DNA of 26,057 nucleotides, from NCBI GenBank assembly GCA_031257735.1, contig JAIROC010000538.1, positions 1 to 26,057 on the forward strand, written 5' to 3'. Below, piece after piece: positions 1 to 10,054 of the stretch (its first letter is position 1; the number at the start of each line of letters is the position of its first letter). The notes beneath the pieces were generated by a model. It was given only the letters and a program-made list of their open reading frames with translations, did no database searches and had not been told where the DNA came from. This stretch comes from Bacteroidales bacterium. GTDB taxonomy: Bacteria; Bacteroidota; Bacteroidia; Bacteroidales; WCHB1-69. The translations under genes were made by a program, and so were the position numbers.

Positions 1-66
1 TTGAAAATGAGTTGACGCACATTGTTTGAAACAAACTCCTCTCTGTATTCTCTGTAGTTAAAAAGT

Positions 67-149
67 AAGGGCTGAAAGCCCGCAATCAATAGCACAGGGC
101 AACGCCCTGTGTAACGTAACGCCCTAAAAACTAAGCCCTGAAAGGGCGT
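67..149. repeat. REP-like dispersed repeat, left copy (tandem small hairpins)
   Basis: This stretch is a chain of GC-rich inverted repeats in an AT-rich spacer. The first is GGGCT-GAA-AGCCC (69-81), the second CACAGGGC-AAC-GCCCTGTG (93-111). The third is GCCCT-GAA-AGGGC (135-147), whose right arm can alternatively pair with ACGCCCT at 119-125. The first 38 nt (67-104) recur identically at 26020-26057. Short hairpins with three-base loops in intergenic DNA resemble the REP/RAYT class of dispersed repeats. No associated transposase gene lies in the window, so that assignment is an inference. Confidence 0.7.
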
Positions 150-150
150 A

Positions 151-240
151 ATCAATTATATCAATTATATCAATTATCAATTATGAGTTATGAGTTATTT
201 TTGTTTGCGTTAGCCAATTTTCAATTTTCAATTTTCAATT
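151..240. repeat. AT-rich short iterated repeats
   Basis: The unit ATCAATTAT is iterated at 151-185, followed by two TGAGTTAT units. CAATTTT is then iterated four times up to 240. The block lies immediately 3' of the CNNM-family gene, between that gene and the REP-like repeat. It has no coding potential. It looks like slippage-prone intergenic DNA; no function can be assigned. Confidence 0.6.
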
Positions 241-256
241 AAAAAAAATCGTGTCT

Positions 257-1543
257 TTACTCGTCTACTTCATCCATTTTAACGACCAAGACTTTATCGA
301 TTCTGCCCGTGTCCATTGCATGAATTTCAAAGCTAAAATTCTTCCATCGAATAATTTCCCCCACACGAGGAATATGATCGGCAACATTCAAAATAAGCCC
401 ACTCAATGTATTAAAATCATATTCTTGAAAAATCTCTTCCATGTCAAAATAGGCTAAAAAGTCATAAAAAGAATATTGTCCGTCCACAATCCAAGTTCCA
501 TCTTCCTGTGGTAAAATAGTTTCTTCGTTGTCATCCTGTTGCGTCATTCGTCCAAGTAATGCTTCCATAATATCTACCGATGTAATCATTCCTTGCAGAG
601 TACCAAATTCATCAACCGCAAACCCATAATATAATTGAGTTTCTTTAAAATGTTTCAATGCTTTATAAGCGCTTGTTGTTTCAGGAAAAAATACAGGTTC
701 CATAATCAAGTCTCTCATATTGATTTCGCCCGAAGAAACGCAACCAAAAATATCTTTTAAAGAGATTACCCCCATAAGGTTATCCAAATGCTTGTCAATA
801 ACAGGATAATATCCATGCATCTCTTTATGTACGATTGACTGAATGGTTTGTAAATCATGATTAATATCAATACAGACCAAATCATTACGATGCGTCATTA
901 CAGACTTGACATCTCTATCTCCAATATCAAAAACACGTTCAATAATATCCTGTTCAACGTCCTGAATTTCGCCTTCACTTGTTCCGAGTTTAACCGCCGC
1001 TAAAATTTCCTCTTCTGTAATTTTACTTTCTTCTGTAGGTTTTATATTCAAAATACGCATAGCCCATCGCACAGAAAATTCCAAAATCCATACAAAAGGA
1101 TAGAAAAGTTTTGAAAAGAATCGTAAAAATCCAGAGAAACGACGCAATAAAGTTTCAGGAGTAATCATCGCCAGACGTTTTGGAATAAGTTCCCCCAGTA
1201 CAATTGTAAAATAAGTAACCGTAAGCACAACGATTGCTTTTGCAATAATTCCCGCATACTGTGTTATATTCGGGAACAAAGAAATAAGCCAATCTCGTAA
1301 ATAAACCGTCAGCGTATCTCCACTGTAGACACCTGTTAAAATTCCGACCAAAGTAATTCCGACCTGAACAGTAGAAAGAAATCTTTCAGGGTTATCCATT
1401 AGAATTAATGCTTTATTGGCGCCACGTTTATTTGCTTTCGCCAATATATTCATTTTAATTCTACGTGAAGAAATTAAGGATATTTCTGACAATGACAATA
1501 TCCCATTGAAAACAATCAATAAAAAGATAATTCCAATTTCCAT
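257..1543 (-). CDS. CNNM/CorC-HlyC family membrane protein (DUF21 + CBS pair)
   Basis: A 428-residue protein with the full architecture of the CNNM/CorC family, often labelled 'hemolysin' or 'gliding motility GldE-like'. Residues 1-190 form a DUF21 transmembrane region with several hydrophobic helices and the conserved small-residue stretch VQVGITLVGILTGVYSG. Residues 205-335 form a CBS-domain pair (VMTHRNDLVCID...YYPVIDK...LMGVISLKDIF). The C-terminal part (about 345-425) is a CorC_HlyC transporter-associated domain. Family members act in the inner membrane in Mg2+/Co2+ handling or efflux; the substrate here is inferred, not shown. The start is the ATG closest to the first membrane helix. 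It lies beyond the hairpin terminator of the upstream RNA-polymerase operon, so it probably has its own transcription. No consensus TAnnTTTG box was seen immediately upstream. Confidence 0.9.
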   Translation of the reverse strand: MEIGIIFLLIVFNGILSLSEISLISSRRIKMNILAKANKRGANKALILMDNPERFLSTVQVGITLVGILTGVYSGDTLTVYLRDWLISLFPNITQYAGIIAKAIVVLTVTYFTIVLGELIPKRLAMITPETLLRRFSGFLRFFSKLFYPFVWILEFSVRWAMRILNIKPTEESKITEEEILAAVKLGTSEGEIQDVEQDIIERVFDIGDRDVKSVMTHRNDLVCIDINHDLQTIQSIVHKEMHGYYPVIDKHLDNLMGVISLKDIFGCVSSGEINMRDLIMEPVFFPETTSAYKALKHFKETQLYYGFAVDEFGTLQGMITSVDIMEALLGRMTQQDDNEETILPQEDGTWIVDGQYSFYDFLAYFDMEEIFQEYDFNTLSGLILNVADHIPRVGEIIRWKNFSFEIHAMDTGRIDKVLVVKMDEVDE

Positions 1544-1561
1544 TATACCTAATATAAAGAA

Positions 1562-1587
1562 AGAGTATCTCCTTTACGAGATACTCT
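1562..1587 (-). terminator. Hairpin terminator after the rpoBC-DUF3467 operon
   Basis: A perfect 10-bp inverted repeat, AGAGTATCTC and GAGATACTCT, is separated by a six-base loop. On the minus strand it is followed by a short T-rich run (TTCTTTATATT). It sits 25 nt after the DUF3467 stop codon and 19 nt before the CNNM-family start. That is where transcription of the long minus-strand operon would be expected to end. The T-tract is imperfect, so some read-through into the CNNM gene is possible. Confidence 0.75.
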
Positions 1588-1612
1588 AGTGTAAAAATAG
1601 AACTCAAAATAA

Positions 1613-1918
1613 TTATGCGTCTCCCTTAGTATTTCCAATATTGATAGGAATTCCTCTTGTTGGATCAAAGTCAGAGATGCTACCATGTATTGATTCAAAT
1701 CTCTTAATATTCTCATCCAAAGCCATCAACAATCGTTTAGCATGTTGTGGGGTGAGAATAATTCTCGATTTTACGTTTCCTTTAGGCACTCCCGGCATTA
1801 AAGAAACAAAATCAATAATAAATTCTGAATGCGAATGAGTAATTATTGCTAAATTAGAATAAATACCTTCTGCAATCTCATCGCTAAGCGCAATATCAAT
1901 TTTTTTTTCTTCTTCCAT
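1613..1918 (-). CDS. DUF3467 domain protein, rpoC-linked
   Basis: A 101-residue soluble protein matching the DUF3467 family of Bacteroidota. It has the typical acidic/lysine-rich start (MEEEKKIDIALSDEIAEGIY), an SNLAIITHSHSEFIIDF core and a LTPQHAKRLLMAL motif ending in a helix. No signal peptide or membrane segment is present. It begins 3 nt after the rpoC stop codon, so it is almost certainly co-transcribed and translationally coupled with rpoC. This position is common in the phylum and suggests a link to transcription, but the biochemical role is unknown. Family assignment is by sequence memory; function is not claimed. Confidence 0.85.
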   Translation of the reverse strand: MEEEKKIDIALSDEIAEGIYSNLAIITHSHSEFIIDFVSLMPGVPKGNVKSRIILTPQHAKRLLMALDENIKRFESIHGSISDFDPTRGIPINIGNTKGDA

Positions 1919-1921
1919 AAT

Positions 1922-4900
1922 CTATTTTCGTTTGTGTTTTGAAGCCATTAAATTTTTGTATTCTTCCATTGAACCAACAATAATATTTTCAAAAGCCCGT
2001 AATCCTGTACCACTGGGTATCAATTTACCAACAATAACATTTTCTTTCAGTCCCAGCAATTTATCAGTTTTAGCATTCACTGCGGCTTCTGTTAATATTT
2101 TGGTTGTTTCTTGAAAAGATGCAGCTGAAATCCAACTTCGCGTCTGTAAAGAAGCTCTTGTTATTCCCTGCAAGACTTGTTTTCCTGTTGCGGGGGATAC
2201 ATTTCTAACTTCCAATCCTTGTTTATCCTGACGTTTCAATATTGAATTTTCATCACGTATTTCACGAGCGGTTACGATTTGTCCTTTCTGATATTTAACA
2301 GAATCGCCCACTTCTACTATCACTTTTTTGTCCCATATCAAGTCATTCTCTTCCTGAAAATCAATTTTGTTTACTAATTCACCTTCCAAGAAGCGAGTAT
2401 CTCCCGGATCTTCTATTTCAACTTTTCGCATCATTTGACGAACAATTACTTCAAAATGCTTGTCATTGATTTTCACTCCTTGTAAACGATAAACTTCTTG
2501 TATTTCATTTACAATATATTCTTGAACTTGCATAGGACCCCGAATAGCTAAAATATCAGCAGGCGTCAATACTCCTTCTGAAAGTGGCGTTCCTGCACGG
2601 ACAAAATCATTTTCCTGTGCTAAAATTTGTTTTGAAGTAGAAATTAGATATTTTTTCTCTTCACCTGTTTTGGAAGTGATGACAACTTCTCTGTTTCCAC
2701 GTTTTAATTTTTTGCTAAAAGAAACAACGCCATCTATTTCTGCAACGACAGCAGGATCGGATGGATTCCTTGCTTCAAATAATTCTGTTACACGTGGAAG
2801 ACCTCCCGTAATATCACCCGTTTTTCCAAAGGTTCGTGGTATTTTTACCAAAATATCTCCTGCTATTATTTTATCGCCATCATTCACCTCTAAACGAGAG
2901 CCCACAGGAATATCATATTCTCTAATAATATCACCTACTTCATCCAAAATCTTGATAGACGGACTTTTTGTTTTCTGTCTACTTTCGATAATGACTTTGG
3001 AAGTCATACCTGTTTGTTCGTCTGTTTCCGTACGATAAGTAATAGCATCTATAATATCAGTAAAATGAACTTTTCCTGTAGCTTCGGATATAATTAACGC
3101 ATTGAAAGCTTCCCAATCTGCTATTAATTCTCCTTTTTCAACCTCATCCCCCATTTTCTTATACAAAAACGAACCATAAGGAATGTTTGCCGTTGCTAAA
3201 GTAAGTCCTGTCAATTTATCAATAATGTGCATTTCAGCAGAACGACCAATAACGCGTTCGCATTGAATCAATGTCTTTTTTTCTGATTTAATTTCTTTGA
3301 GAACAGGAACGGAGCGCAATTCGTCAATAGCTAAAAGACCTGATACTTTTGCTTTAATATTTGTTTGTACGCTTAAATTACCTGCAGCCCCCCCAACGTG
3401 GAAAGTACGTAAGGTAAGCTGAGTACCCGGTTCTCCAATAGATTGAGCGGCAATAACGCCAACGGCTTCTCCAATTTGAACCATCTTGGATGTTGCCAAA
3501 TTACGTCCATAACATCTTGCACAAACGCCACGTTTAGATTCACAGGTAAGGATAGAACGAATTTCCAATTCTTCAATACCCGCATCTTCTATCTTTCGGC
3601 TAAGTTCTTCGTTAAGTTCTTCTCCTGCATTAACAATAAGTTCATTTGTTTCAGGATGGTACACATCATGTAAGGTCGTTCTTCCAAGAATTCTGTCATA
3701 CAAAGATTCTACTATCTCGTCATTTTTCTTCAAAGCCGTAACGATCAATCCGCGCAAAGTTCCGCAATCATTTTCCGTAATAATAACATCATGAGCAACG
3801 TCCACCAGACGACGGGTTAAATATCCTGCATCGGCTGTTTTCAATGCTGTATCCGCCAAACCTTTTCGCGCGCCATGCGTAGAAATAAAGTATTCCAATA
3901 CGGATAAGCCTTCTTTAAAATTAGAAAGAATAGGATTTTCTATAATTTCACCACCAACACTTCCGGCTTTAATCGGTTTTGCCATCAATCCACGCATCCC
4001 CGATAACTGACGAATTTGTTCTTGAGAACCACGCGCTCCCGAATCCAACATCATGTACACAGGATTAAATCCCTGTCTATCCTGAGACAATTTATGCAAT
4101 AAAATACGACTTAATTTTGCATTAGTGTGTGTCCATATATCAATGACTTGATTATACCGTTCTGTTCCTGTAATCAATCCGCCACGATAATGCATCAAAA
4201 CCTCTTCTACCTGTTCATTGGCTTCTTTTATTAAATCGTTTTTTTCTTCAGGAATAATAACATCCCCCAAATTAAAAGACAAACCACCTTCAAAAGCCAT
4301 TTGATAGCCCAAGTCTTTTATATCATCAAGGAATTTGGCAGTTTTAGCGGTACCTGTCTTTTTCAGTATATCATTAATGATGTTCCGCAATGATTTTTTG
4401 GTCAACAACTCGTCAATATATCCGTATTCTTCAGGCACTACCCTGTTAAATAATATTCTACCTACAGTTGTCTCAATCAATACCAGCTTTCCGTCTCCTT
4501 TCAGATTAACCCTGCATTTAATAATCGCATTGGTATGAACTTTCTTTTCTGCATGAGCAATAATGACTTCTTCGGGGGAATAAAATATCATATTTTCCCC
4601 TTTTACTTTCATGCTTTCGGTTGATTTCAATGGTTTGGTTATGTAATACAATCCAAGTACCATATCTTGAGAAGGCACGGTAACAGGCGCTCCATTAGCA
4701 GGATTTAAAATATTATGAGAAGCAAGCATAAGCATTTGCGCTTCTATAATAGCCGCGTTTCCAAGCGGAACATGAACTGCCATTTGGTCGCCGTCAAAGT
4801 CGGCATTAAATGCGGTACAGGTCAAAGGATGCAACCGAATGGCTTTTCCTTCTACTAATTTCGGTTGAAATGCCTGTATCCCTAAACGGTGCAATGTAGG

Positions 4901-6217
4901 CGCACGGTTTAACAATACAGGATGACCTTTTAGAATATTTTCCAATATATCCCAAACCACAGGATCTTTTCTATCTACGATTTTCTTTGCTGATTTTACG
5001 GTCTTGACAATACCCCTTTCCAACATTTTGCGAATAATGAAAGGCTTGAATAATTCAGAAGCCATTTCTTTAGGAATACCGCATTCATTCAGTCTCAATT
5101 CAGGACCTACGACAATTACCGAACGACCCGAATAATCAACACGTTTTCCTAATAGATTTTGACGAAAACGTCCCTGTTTTCCTTTTAAACTATCGGATAA
5201 GGATTTTAGCGGTCTGGATTCTGATTTGAAAGCATTTGCCTTTTTGGAATTGTCAAACAAAGAATCTACTGCCTCTTGCAACATACGTTTTTCGTTTCGC
5301 ATGATTACATCGGGCGCTTTTATGTCCATTAAACGTTTTAGTCGATTATTACGGACGATTACTCTACGATACAATTCATTCAAGTCGGAAGTAGCAAAAC
5401 GTCCACCATCCAAAGGCACTAATGGGCGTAATTCGGGCGGAATAACAGGAATAACTCTCACAATCATCCATTCAGGTTTGTTGTCAATTCGCTTTTTACT
5501 GTCCCTGAATGATTCGAATACATGTAATCGTTTCAATATATCCTGTTTTCGTTGTTGTGACGTTTCATTATTTGCTCTATCTCTCAGCTCATAAGATTCC
5601 TTATCTATATCAATACGAACAATAAGGTCTTGGATTGCTTCAGCGCCCATTTTTGCAATGAACTTATCCGGATCATTTTCATCCAACAGAGCATTTTCCT
5701 TTTGTAATCTATCTGCTATCTCAAAATATTCTTCTTCGGTAAGCAAATCTAATTTCTTAACGCCCAATTCAGCTGCAGCTCCCGGCTGTATCACCACAAA
5801 TTTTTCATAATAGACTATCGTTTCCAATAGTTTGGAAGGCAGTCCAACAAAAGCGCCCAATCGATTGGGCAGGGATTTAAAAAACCAAATATGCGCCACA
5901 GGAATAACTAACTGTATATGTCCCATTCGTTCTCTACGAACTTTCCGTTCTGTTACTTCGACGCCGCAATGGTCGCAAACTACTCCTTTATAGCGAATAC
6001 GTTTATATTTTCCGCAATGACATTCCCAATCCTTTACCGGTCCAAAAATACGTTCACAAAACAGACCGTCTCTTTCAGCCTTATATGTCCGATAATTAAT
6101 GGTTTCTGGCTTTGTTACTTCTCCTCTGGAACGTTCCAATATTGCTTCGGGAGAAGCCAAACTTATTGTAATCTTTGTAAAATCTTTCCTTAAATTGTTA
6201 TCTTTTCTGAAAGCCAT
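1922..6217 (-). CDS. rpoC: DNA-directed RNA polymerase subunit beta'
   Basis: A 1431-residue beta' subunit forming the catalytic half of the RNA polymerase cleft. The N-terminal zinc-binding cysteines are at about residues 66, 68, 81 and 84. The invariant Mg2+-binding motif NADFDGDQMAVH starts at residue 471. A second zinc cluster has cysteines at about 892, 899 and 902. The trigger-loop/bridge region GEPGTQLTLRTFHVGGAA is intact. Length matches Bacteroidales beta'. The start (MAFRKDNNLRKDF) agrees with family N-termini, and the gene lies 33 nt downstream of rpoB in the same operon. Nothing looks truncated or frameshifted. Confidence 0.98.
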   Translation of the reverse strand: MAFRKDNNLRKDFTKITISLASPEAILERSRGEVTKPETINYRTYKAERDGLFCERIFGPVKDWECHCGKYKRIRYKGVVCDHCGVEVTERKVRRERMGHIQLVIPVAHIWFFKSLPNRLGAFVGLPSKLLETIVYYEKFVVIQPGAAAELGVKKLDLLTEEEYFEIADRLQKENALLDENDPDKFIAKMGAEAIQDLIVRIDIDKESYELRDRANNETSQQRKQDILKRLHVFESFRDSKKRIDNKPEWMIVRVIPVIPPELRPLVPLDGGRFATSDLNELYRRVIVRNNRLKRLMDIKAPDVIMRNEKRMLQEAVDSLFDNSKKANAFKSESRPLKSLSDSLKGKQGRFRQNLLGKRVDYSGRSVIVVGPELRLNECGIPKEMASELFKPFIIRKMLERGIVKTVKSAKKIVDRKDPVVWDILENILKGHPVLLNRAPTLHRLGIQAFQPKLVEGKAIRLHPLTCTAFNADFDGDQMAVHVPLGNAAIIEAQMLMLASHNILNPANGAPVTVPSQDMVLGLYYITKPLKSTESMKVKGENMIFYSPEEVIIAHAEKKVHTNAIIKCRVNLKGDGKLVLIETTVGRILFNRVVPEEYGYIDELLTKKSLRNIINDILKKTGTAKTAKFLDDIKDLGYQMAFEGGLSFNLGDVIIPEEKNDLIKEANEQVEEVLMHYRGGLITGTERYNQVIDIWTHTNAKLSRILLHKLSQDRQGFNPVYMMLDSGARGSQEQIRQLSGMRGLMAKPIKAGSVGGEIIENPILSNFKEGLSVLEYFISTHGARKGLADTALKTADAGYLTRRLVDVAHDVIITENDCGTLRGLIVTALKKNDEIVESLYDRILGRTTLHDVYHPETNELIVNAGEELNEELSRKIEDAGIEELEIRSILTCESKRGVCARCYGRNLATSKMVQIGEAVGVIAAQSIGEPGTQLTLRTFHVGGAAGNLSVQTNIKAKVSGLLAIDELRSVPVLKEIKSEKKTLIQCERVIGRSAEMHIIDKLTGLTLATANIPYGSFLYKKMGDEVEKGELIADWEAFNALIISEATGKVHFTDIIDAITYRTETDEQTGMTSKVIIESRQKTKSPSIKILDEVGDIIREYDIPVGSRLEVNDGDKIIAGDILVKIPRTFGKTGDITGGLPRVTELFEARNPSDPAVVAEIDGVVSFSKKLKRGNREVVITSKTGEEKKYLISTSKQILAQENDFVRAGTPLSEGVLTPADILAIRGPMQVQEYIVNEIQEVYRLQGVKINDKHFEVIVRQMMRKVEIEDPGDTRFLEGELVNKIDFQEENDLIWDKKVIVEVGDSVKYQKGQIVTAREIRDENSILKRQDKQGLEVRNVSPATGKQVLQGITRASLQTRSWISAASFQETTKILTEAAVNAKTDKLLGLKENVIVGKLIPSGTGLRAFENIIVGSMEEYKNLMASKHKRK

Positions 6218-6250
6218 GATTTATTAATATGTAATATATATCAAATTAAA

Positions 6251-9200
6251 TTAGTCAAAAGTTATTTCCAACGCCAAACTGCGTAATTCATTTATCAACA
6301 CATTAAATGATTCGGGCAATCCGGGAGGCGGAGGAACATCACCTTTAACAATTGCTTCGTATGTTTTTGCTCTACCCAAAACATCATCGGATTTAACCGT
6401 TAGTATTTCCTGAAGAATATTTGCTGCTCCAAAAGCCTCCAAAGCCCAAACTTCCATTTCTCCAAAACGCTGTCCTCCAAACTGGGCTTTTCCACCCAAA
6501 GGTTGTTGTGTTATCAGAGAGTATGGACCAATAGAACGTGCATGCATCTTGTCATCTACCATGTGATGAAGTTTTAACATATAGATATAACCAACTGTTA
6601 CACGCTGTTCAAATCGTTCACCCGTACCTCCATCATAAAGATAAACGCTTCCATTTGCAGGCAGTTTAGCTTTCTTTAAATAGGTATTTACTTCTTCAAT
6701 AGAAGCTCCATCGAAAATAGGAGTAGCAAATTTCAATCCCAATTCTTTTCCAGCCCAACCCAATATGGTCTCATAGATTTGACCGATATTCATACGGGAA
6801 GGTACGCCTAACGGGTTTAGAACAATATCAACAGGAGTTCCATCTTCCATGAATGGCATATCTTCTTCACGAACAATCTTTGCAACAATACCCTTATTTC
6901 CGTGACGACCTGCCATTTTATCACCAACTTTCAGTTTACGTTTATTTGCTACATAAACTTTAGCCATTTGAACAATACCTGCAGGAAGTTCATCTCCTAT
7001 AGTAATCATGAATTTTTTACGTGTTGTAACAGCAATCAATTCTCGCACTTTCTCATTATAATTACGCACTGCATCTGCCACCATCTCATTTATTGCTGCA
7101 TCTACTGTCCATCCTGAAAGATTTACAGTGTTATAATCAACACTCATCAATGCTTTTTGGGTGAACTTAGGTCCACGATGGATTACTATATTTTTTGTAT
7201 TGTCTGCTACTCCATGAGAAATTCTACCGTCCAATATTTTGTAGAGTTTTCCTACCAGTTTCTCTTTCAATTTATCAGCTTCTTTCTCAAACAGCGCATC
7301 AACATCCTTAACGGTTTCTTTTTCCTTAATTTTACCTTTTCGTGTTTTTTGCATTCTTGAAAACAAACAGCTATTCAATACAATTCCTTCTGTTGAAGGA
7401 GGCGCCTTTAAAGAAGCATCTTTTACGTCGCCTGCTTTATCTCCAAAAATAGCACGTAACAATTTTTCTTCCGGTGTGGGATATGATTCTCCTTTAGGGG
7501 TTATCTTTCCTATCAAAATATCTCCTTCTCTGACATGAGCGCCTACTCTAATTATTCCTGTTACATCCAAATTTTTTGTTGCATCAGAACTAACATTTGG
7601 AATATCACTTGTCAATTCTTCAGATCCTCTTTTGGTATCGCGAACTTCCAACGTATACTCATCCACATGAATAGAAGTAAACCAATCTTCTTTGACGACC
7701 TTTTCGGATATCACAATCGCATCTTCAAAATTATATCCTTTCCAAGGCATGAAAGCTACTTTTAAATTGCGCCCCAAAGCCAATTCACCATTACAGGTAG
7801 CATATCCTTCTGTAAGAATTTGTCCTTTTACAACGCGTTGTCCTTTTCGTACCAAAGGATGAATATTGATGGATGTATTTTGATTTGTTTTTTGATGTTT
7901 TATCAGGTAATATGTTTTTGAATTAGAACCAAAGTTCACTAATTCCTCTCTTTCCGAGAGATCATATTTAATACGAATTTGCTCCGCATCAACATAATCA
8001 ACGACGCCATTACTTTCTGCATAAATTTGAGAACGGGAACTAAATGCCACTCTTTCTTCTATCCCTGTCCCTACAATAGGAACTTCTGGTCGTAACAAAG
8101 GCACTGCCTGTCTCATCATGTTTGATCCCATTAATGCACGGTTTGCGTCGTCATGTTCCAAAAATGGAATTAAAGACGCCGCAATAGAGGCTATTTGATT
8201 TGGCGCTATATCTAACGCGTCTACTTCTTCGGGGGCAACAATAGGATAATCAGCTTCTTTTCGAGCCTTTATCCTGTCGACTTTTATTTCTCCTGTTTTC
8301 GAATCGAAAGGTGTTGTTGCTTGAGCGATGGTAAGATTTTCCTCTTCTTCTGCTCCCATGTATATGAATGGTTCATTAACAGCTACCTTCCCTTTTTTCA
8401 CTTTTCGATAAGGAGTTTCAATAAATCCCAGATGATTCACTTTTGCATACACACACAATGAAGATATTAATCCGATATTTGGTCCTTCTGGTGTTTCTAT
8501 AGTACATAAACGTCCATAATGTGTATAATGAACGTCTCTGACTTCAAATCCTGCTCTATCTCTTGATAAACCGCCTTGTCCCAGAGCCGAAATTCTTCGT
8601 TTATGGGTAACTTCTGCCAATGGATTTGTTTGATCCATAAATTGAGAAAGTTGATTTGTTCCAAAGAAAGAATTAATAACGGAAGTCAGGGTTTTTGCAT
8701 TAATCAAGTCAATAGGAGTAAAGAGTTCATTATCTCGAACATTCATTCTGTCTCGAATTGTACGAGACATACGCATCAAACCAACACCAAATTGATTTGA
8801 AAGTTGTTCGCCTACTGTTCTCACTCTACGGTTACTTAAATGGTCTATATCATCAACATCTGCTTTTGAATTGATTAATTCTATCAGATGTTTAATAATT
8901 GAAATGATATCTTCTTTAGTAAGCACACGTACATCGAAAGGTATATTCAAATTCAATTTCTTGTTAATTCGATAACGACCTACTTCACCCAAGTCATACC
9001 GTTTATCTGAGAAAAACAATTTATCTAAAGCCATACGTGCAGTTTCTTCATCGGGAGGAGCTGCACTTCTTAACTGAAAATAAATATATTCAATTGCCTG
9101 TTTTTCCGAATTGGCGGGGTCTTTTTGTAGCGTATTAAAGATCATGGAATAATCAACAGAAACATCTTCTTCTTTATGTATCAAAATGGTTTTTATTCCA

Positions 9201-10054
9201 TTAGCTACAATCAAATTAATACATTTTTCATCAAGAATTTGTTCTCTGTCGATTAATATTTCCGTACGGGGAATTGTTACTACTTCTCCTGTTTCTTCAT
9301 CTACAAAGTCCTCATTCCATGTTCTTATCACACGTGCTGCTAATCGGGAACCTAATAATCTTCTTAAATTTGTTTTTGTGGCTTTTACTTCATTCGCCAT
9401 ATTAAATATTTCAAGAATATCTTTATCGGTTTCATATCCAATTGCTCGAAGTAATGTAGTAACAGGCAATTTCTTTTTCCTGTCTATATAAGCGTACATT
9501 ACATTAGAAATATCGGTAGTAAATTCTATCCAAGAGCCTTTAAAGGGGATAATTCTTGCCGAATACAATTGAGTTCCATTTGTATGGTAAGAGGTACCAA
9601 AAAACACTCCCGGAGAGCGATGTAATTGAGAAACAATAACACGTTCTGCTCCATTGATAATGAATGTTCCTTTAGGTGTCATATAAGGGACAACTCCCAA
9701 ATAGACTTCCTGTATAATAGTTTCAAAATCTTCATGATCAACATCCGTGCAATAAAGTCGCAATTTCGCTTTTAAAGGGACACTGTAAGTTAAACCTCTT
9801 TGAATACATTCTTCAATTGTATAACGAGGAGCATCAATAAAATAATCCAAAAATTCCAACACAAAACTATTACGCGTATCTGTTATTGGAAAATGCTCCT
9901 TAAATACTTGGAAGAGTCCTTCCTTACATCGTAATTCAGGATTTGTATCTACGCTAAAGAAATCTTTAAACGATTGTAATTGAATATCCAAAAAATCTGG
10001 ATAATCTGGATGTGCCAAAGAGGCAAAACTAATTCGTTCTGTATTATTAACCAA
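6251..10054 (-). CDS. rpoB: DNA-directed RNA polymerase subunit beta
   Basis: Beta subunit of RNA polymerase with all expected blocks: DHEDFETIIQEVYLG, SQLHRSPGVFFG, the rifampicin-region core LSQFMDQTNPLAEVTHKRR, GKMAGRHGNKGIV-type residues and the C-terminal GGKAQFGGQRFGEMEVWALE. The open frame continues back to an ATG at 10156. That adds 34 hydrophobic/aromatic residues that I do not recall in homologues. Starting at the TTG at 10052-10054 gives MVNNTERISFASLAHPDYPD, collinear with Bacteroidota N-termini, and 1267 residues, close to the usual ~1270. I therefore prefer the TTG. Two residues normally proline (E. coli P535 and P560 equivalents) are Gln and Thr here. It follows rplL after 178 nt. 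Confidence 0.95.
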   Translation of the reverse strand: MVNNTERISFASLAHPDYPDFLDIQLQSFKDFFSVDTNPELRCKEGLFQVFKEHFPITDTRNSFVLEFLDYFIDAPRYTIEECIQRGLTYSVPLKAKLRLYCTDVDHEDFETIIQEVYLGVVPYMTPKGTFIINGAERVIVSQLHRSPGVFFGTSYHTNGTQLYSARIIPFKGSWIEFTTDISNVMYAYIDRKKKLPVTTLLRAIGYETDKDILEIFNMANEVKATKTNLRRLLGSRLAARVIRTWNEDFVDEETGEVVTIPRTEILIDREQILDEKCINLIVANGIKTILIHKEEDVSVDYSMIFNTLQKDPANSEKQAIEYIYFQLRSAAPPDEETARMALDKLFFSDKRYDLGEVGRYRINKKLNLNIPFDVRVLTKEDIISIIKHLIELINSKADVDDIDHLSNRRVRTVGEQLSNQFGVGLMRMSRTIRDRMNVRDNELFTPIDLINAKTLTSVINSFFGTNQLSQFMDQTNPLAEVTHKRRISALGQGGLSRDRAGFEVRDVHYTHYGRLCTIETPEGPNIGLISSLCVYAKVNHLGFIETPYRKVKKGKVAVNEPFIYMGAEEEENLTIAQATTPFDSKTGEIKVDRIKARKEADYPIVAPEEVDALDIAPNQIASIAASLIPFLEHDDANRALMGSNMMRQAVPLLRPEVPIVGTGIEERVAFSSRSQIYAESNGVVDYVDAEQIRIKYDLSEREELVNFGSNSKTYYLIKHQKTNQNTSINIHPLVRKGQRVVKGQILTEGYATCNGELALGRNLKVAFMPWKGYNFEDAIVISEKVVKEDWFTSIHVDEYTLEVRDTKRGSEELTSDIPNVSSDATKNLDVTGIIRVGAHVREGDILIGKITPKGESYPTPEEKLLRAIFGDKAGDVKDASLKAPPSTEGIVLNSCLFSRMQKTRKGKIKEKETVKDVDALFEKEADKLKEKLVGKLYKILDGRISHGVADNTKNIVIHRGPKFTQKALMSVDYNTVNLSGWTVDAAINEMVADAVRNYNEKVRELIAVTTRKKFMITIGDELPAGIVQMAKVYVANKRKLKVGDKMAGRHGNKGIVAKIVREEDMPFMEDGTPVDIVLNPLGVPSRMNIGQIYETILGWAGKELGLKFATPIFDGASIEEVNTYLKKAKLPANGSVYLYDGGTGERFEQRVTVGYIYMLKLHHMVDDKMHARSIGPYSLITQQPLGGKAQFGGQRFGEMEVWALEAFGAANILQEILTVKSDDVLGRAKTYEAIVKGDVPPPPGLPESFNVLINELRSLALEITFD

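Noticed and set aside
151..240. Possible CRISPR-like array in the iterated AT-rich repeat
   Set aside because: Units are 7-9 nt with no regular unique spacers and there are no cas genes. It is simple-sequence DNA.
3373..3673. Open frames opposite or out of frame within rpoC (and similarly within rpoB, rplL and rplA)
   Set aside because: They are shadows of well-conserved genes in other frames, without independent start signals.
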